Source: Candidatus Martarchaeota archaeon (GTDB lineage: Archaea > Micrarchaeota > Micrarchaeia > Micrarchaeales > CABMGC01). Taken from it: a stretch of DNA of 12,801 bases. The notes beneath the pieces are model-generated. The model was given only the letters and a program-made list of their open reading frames with translations, did no database searches and was not told the origin of the DNA. Within the stretch, counting starts at the first letter, position 1, and each line of letters opens with the position of its first letter. The stretch is from assembly GCA_023485825.1 (NCBI GenBank), contig JAMCZF010000049.1:2610-15410 (forward strand), given 5' to 3'. Below, in pieces: positions 12,738-12,801 of this stretch. The translations under genes and the position numbers were made by a program.

Positions 12738-12801
12738 GGGACCTGGGCGCGGGCAATGACAGCATCCATTTCCATGCGGGGATTACTTCTATTGCGTACC
12801 T
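12738..12801. other. Downstream end of window
   Basis: These 64 nt after the surface-protein stop codon show no gene, terminator or repeat that I can support. Confidence 0.5.

Noticed and set aside
1..12801. CRISPR array or prophage
   Set aside because: No regularly spaced direct repeats, integrase or phage structural genes are seen on either strand.

Overview
The window most likely comes from a DPANN archaeon of the Micrarchaeota (ARMAN-like) type. The evidence is archaeal gene content: ribosomal protein S8e, a short XPF/Hef-type nuclease, a DUF373 membrane protein, a Cgi121-like KEOPS subunit, a DUF47/PiT pair and an intron-containing tRNA. Most genes also carry TATA boxes about 24-36 nt upstream of the start codon, so many mRNAs are probably leaderless or have very short leaders. 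The rightmost gene has the MEYL-x-TYGW start, the CVAQSG..C head domain and the RAYPPxGVMPS-type tail that I associate with Micrarchaeota surface proteins. The lineage call is inference.

Layout. Positions 1-1226 hold three minus-strand genes: a membrane-anchored extracytoplasmic protein, a 79-aa helical protein, and the start of a secreted protein cut by the window edge. An alpha/beta hydrolase (1384-2277, +) is followed by an intron-containing tRNA-Ser(UGA) on the minus strand (2460-2583) and a DUF373 membrane protein (2653-3894, +). A membrane-anchored serpin with an inhibitory-type hinge is at 3921-5237 (-). The stretch 5290-5521 looks like the relic right end of an IS200/IS605 (TnpB) element, abutting and probably entering the 3' end of the ornithine carbamoyltransferase gene.

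Positions 5506-7658 form a tight minus-strand cluster: S8e, an unknown 124-aa protein, a small nucleotidyltransferase-fold protein, then OTC. The Cgi121-like gene diverges from S8e, apparently around one symmetric TATA element. An unrecognised 207-aa protein (8255-8878, +) overlaps the end of a PiT-type transporter gene tail to tail. The minus-strand operon at 8862-11068 runs XPF-like nuclease, DUF47 regulator, PiT transporter, with a 1-nt overlap and a 9-nt gap.

The right end (11265-12737, +) is one long surface-protein reading frame interrupted by a single in-frame TAG at 11628-11630. Homologous domain architecture continues on both sides of that codon. A 19-nt (AC)n tract lies about 40 nt upstream of its start. 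The main items for a second look are the interrupted surface protein, the IS200/IS605 relic, the anchored serpin, and the tRNA intron with its canonical splice-site bulges.
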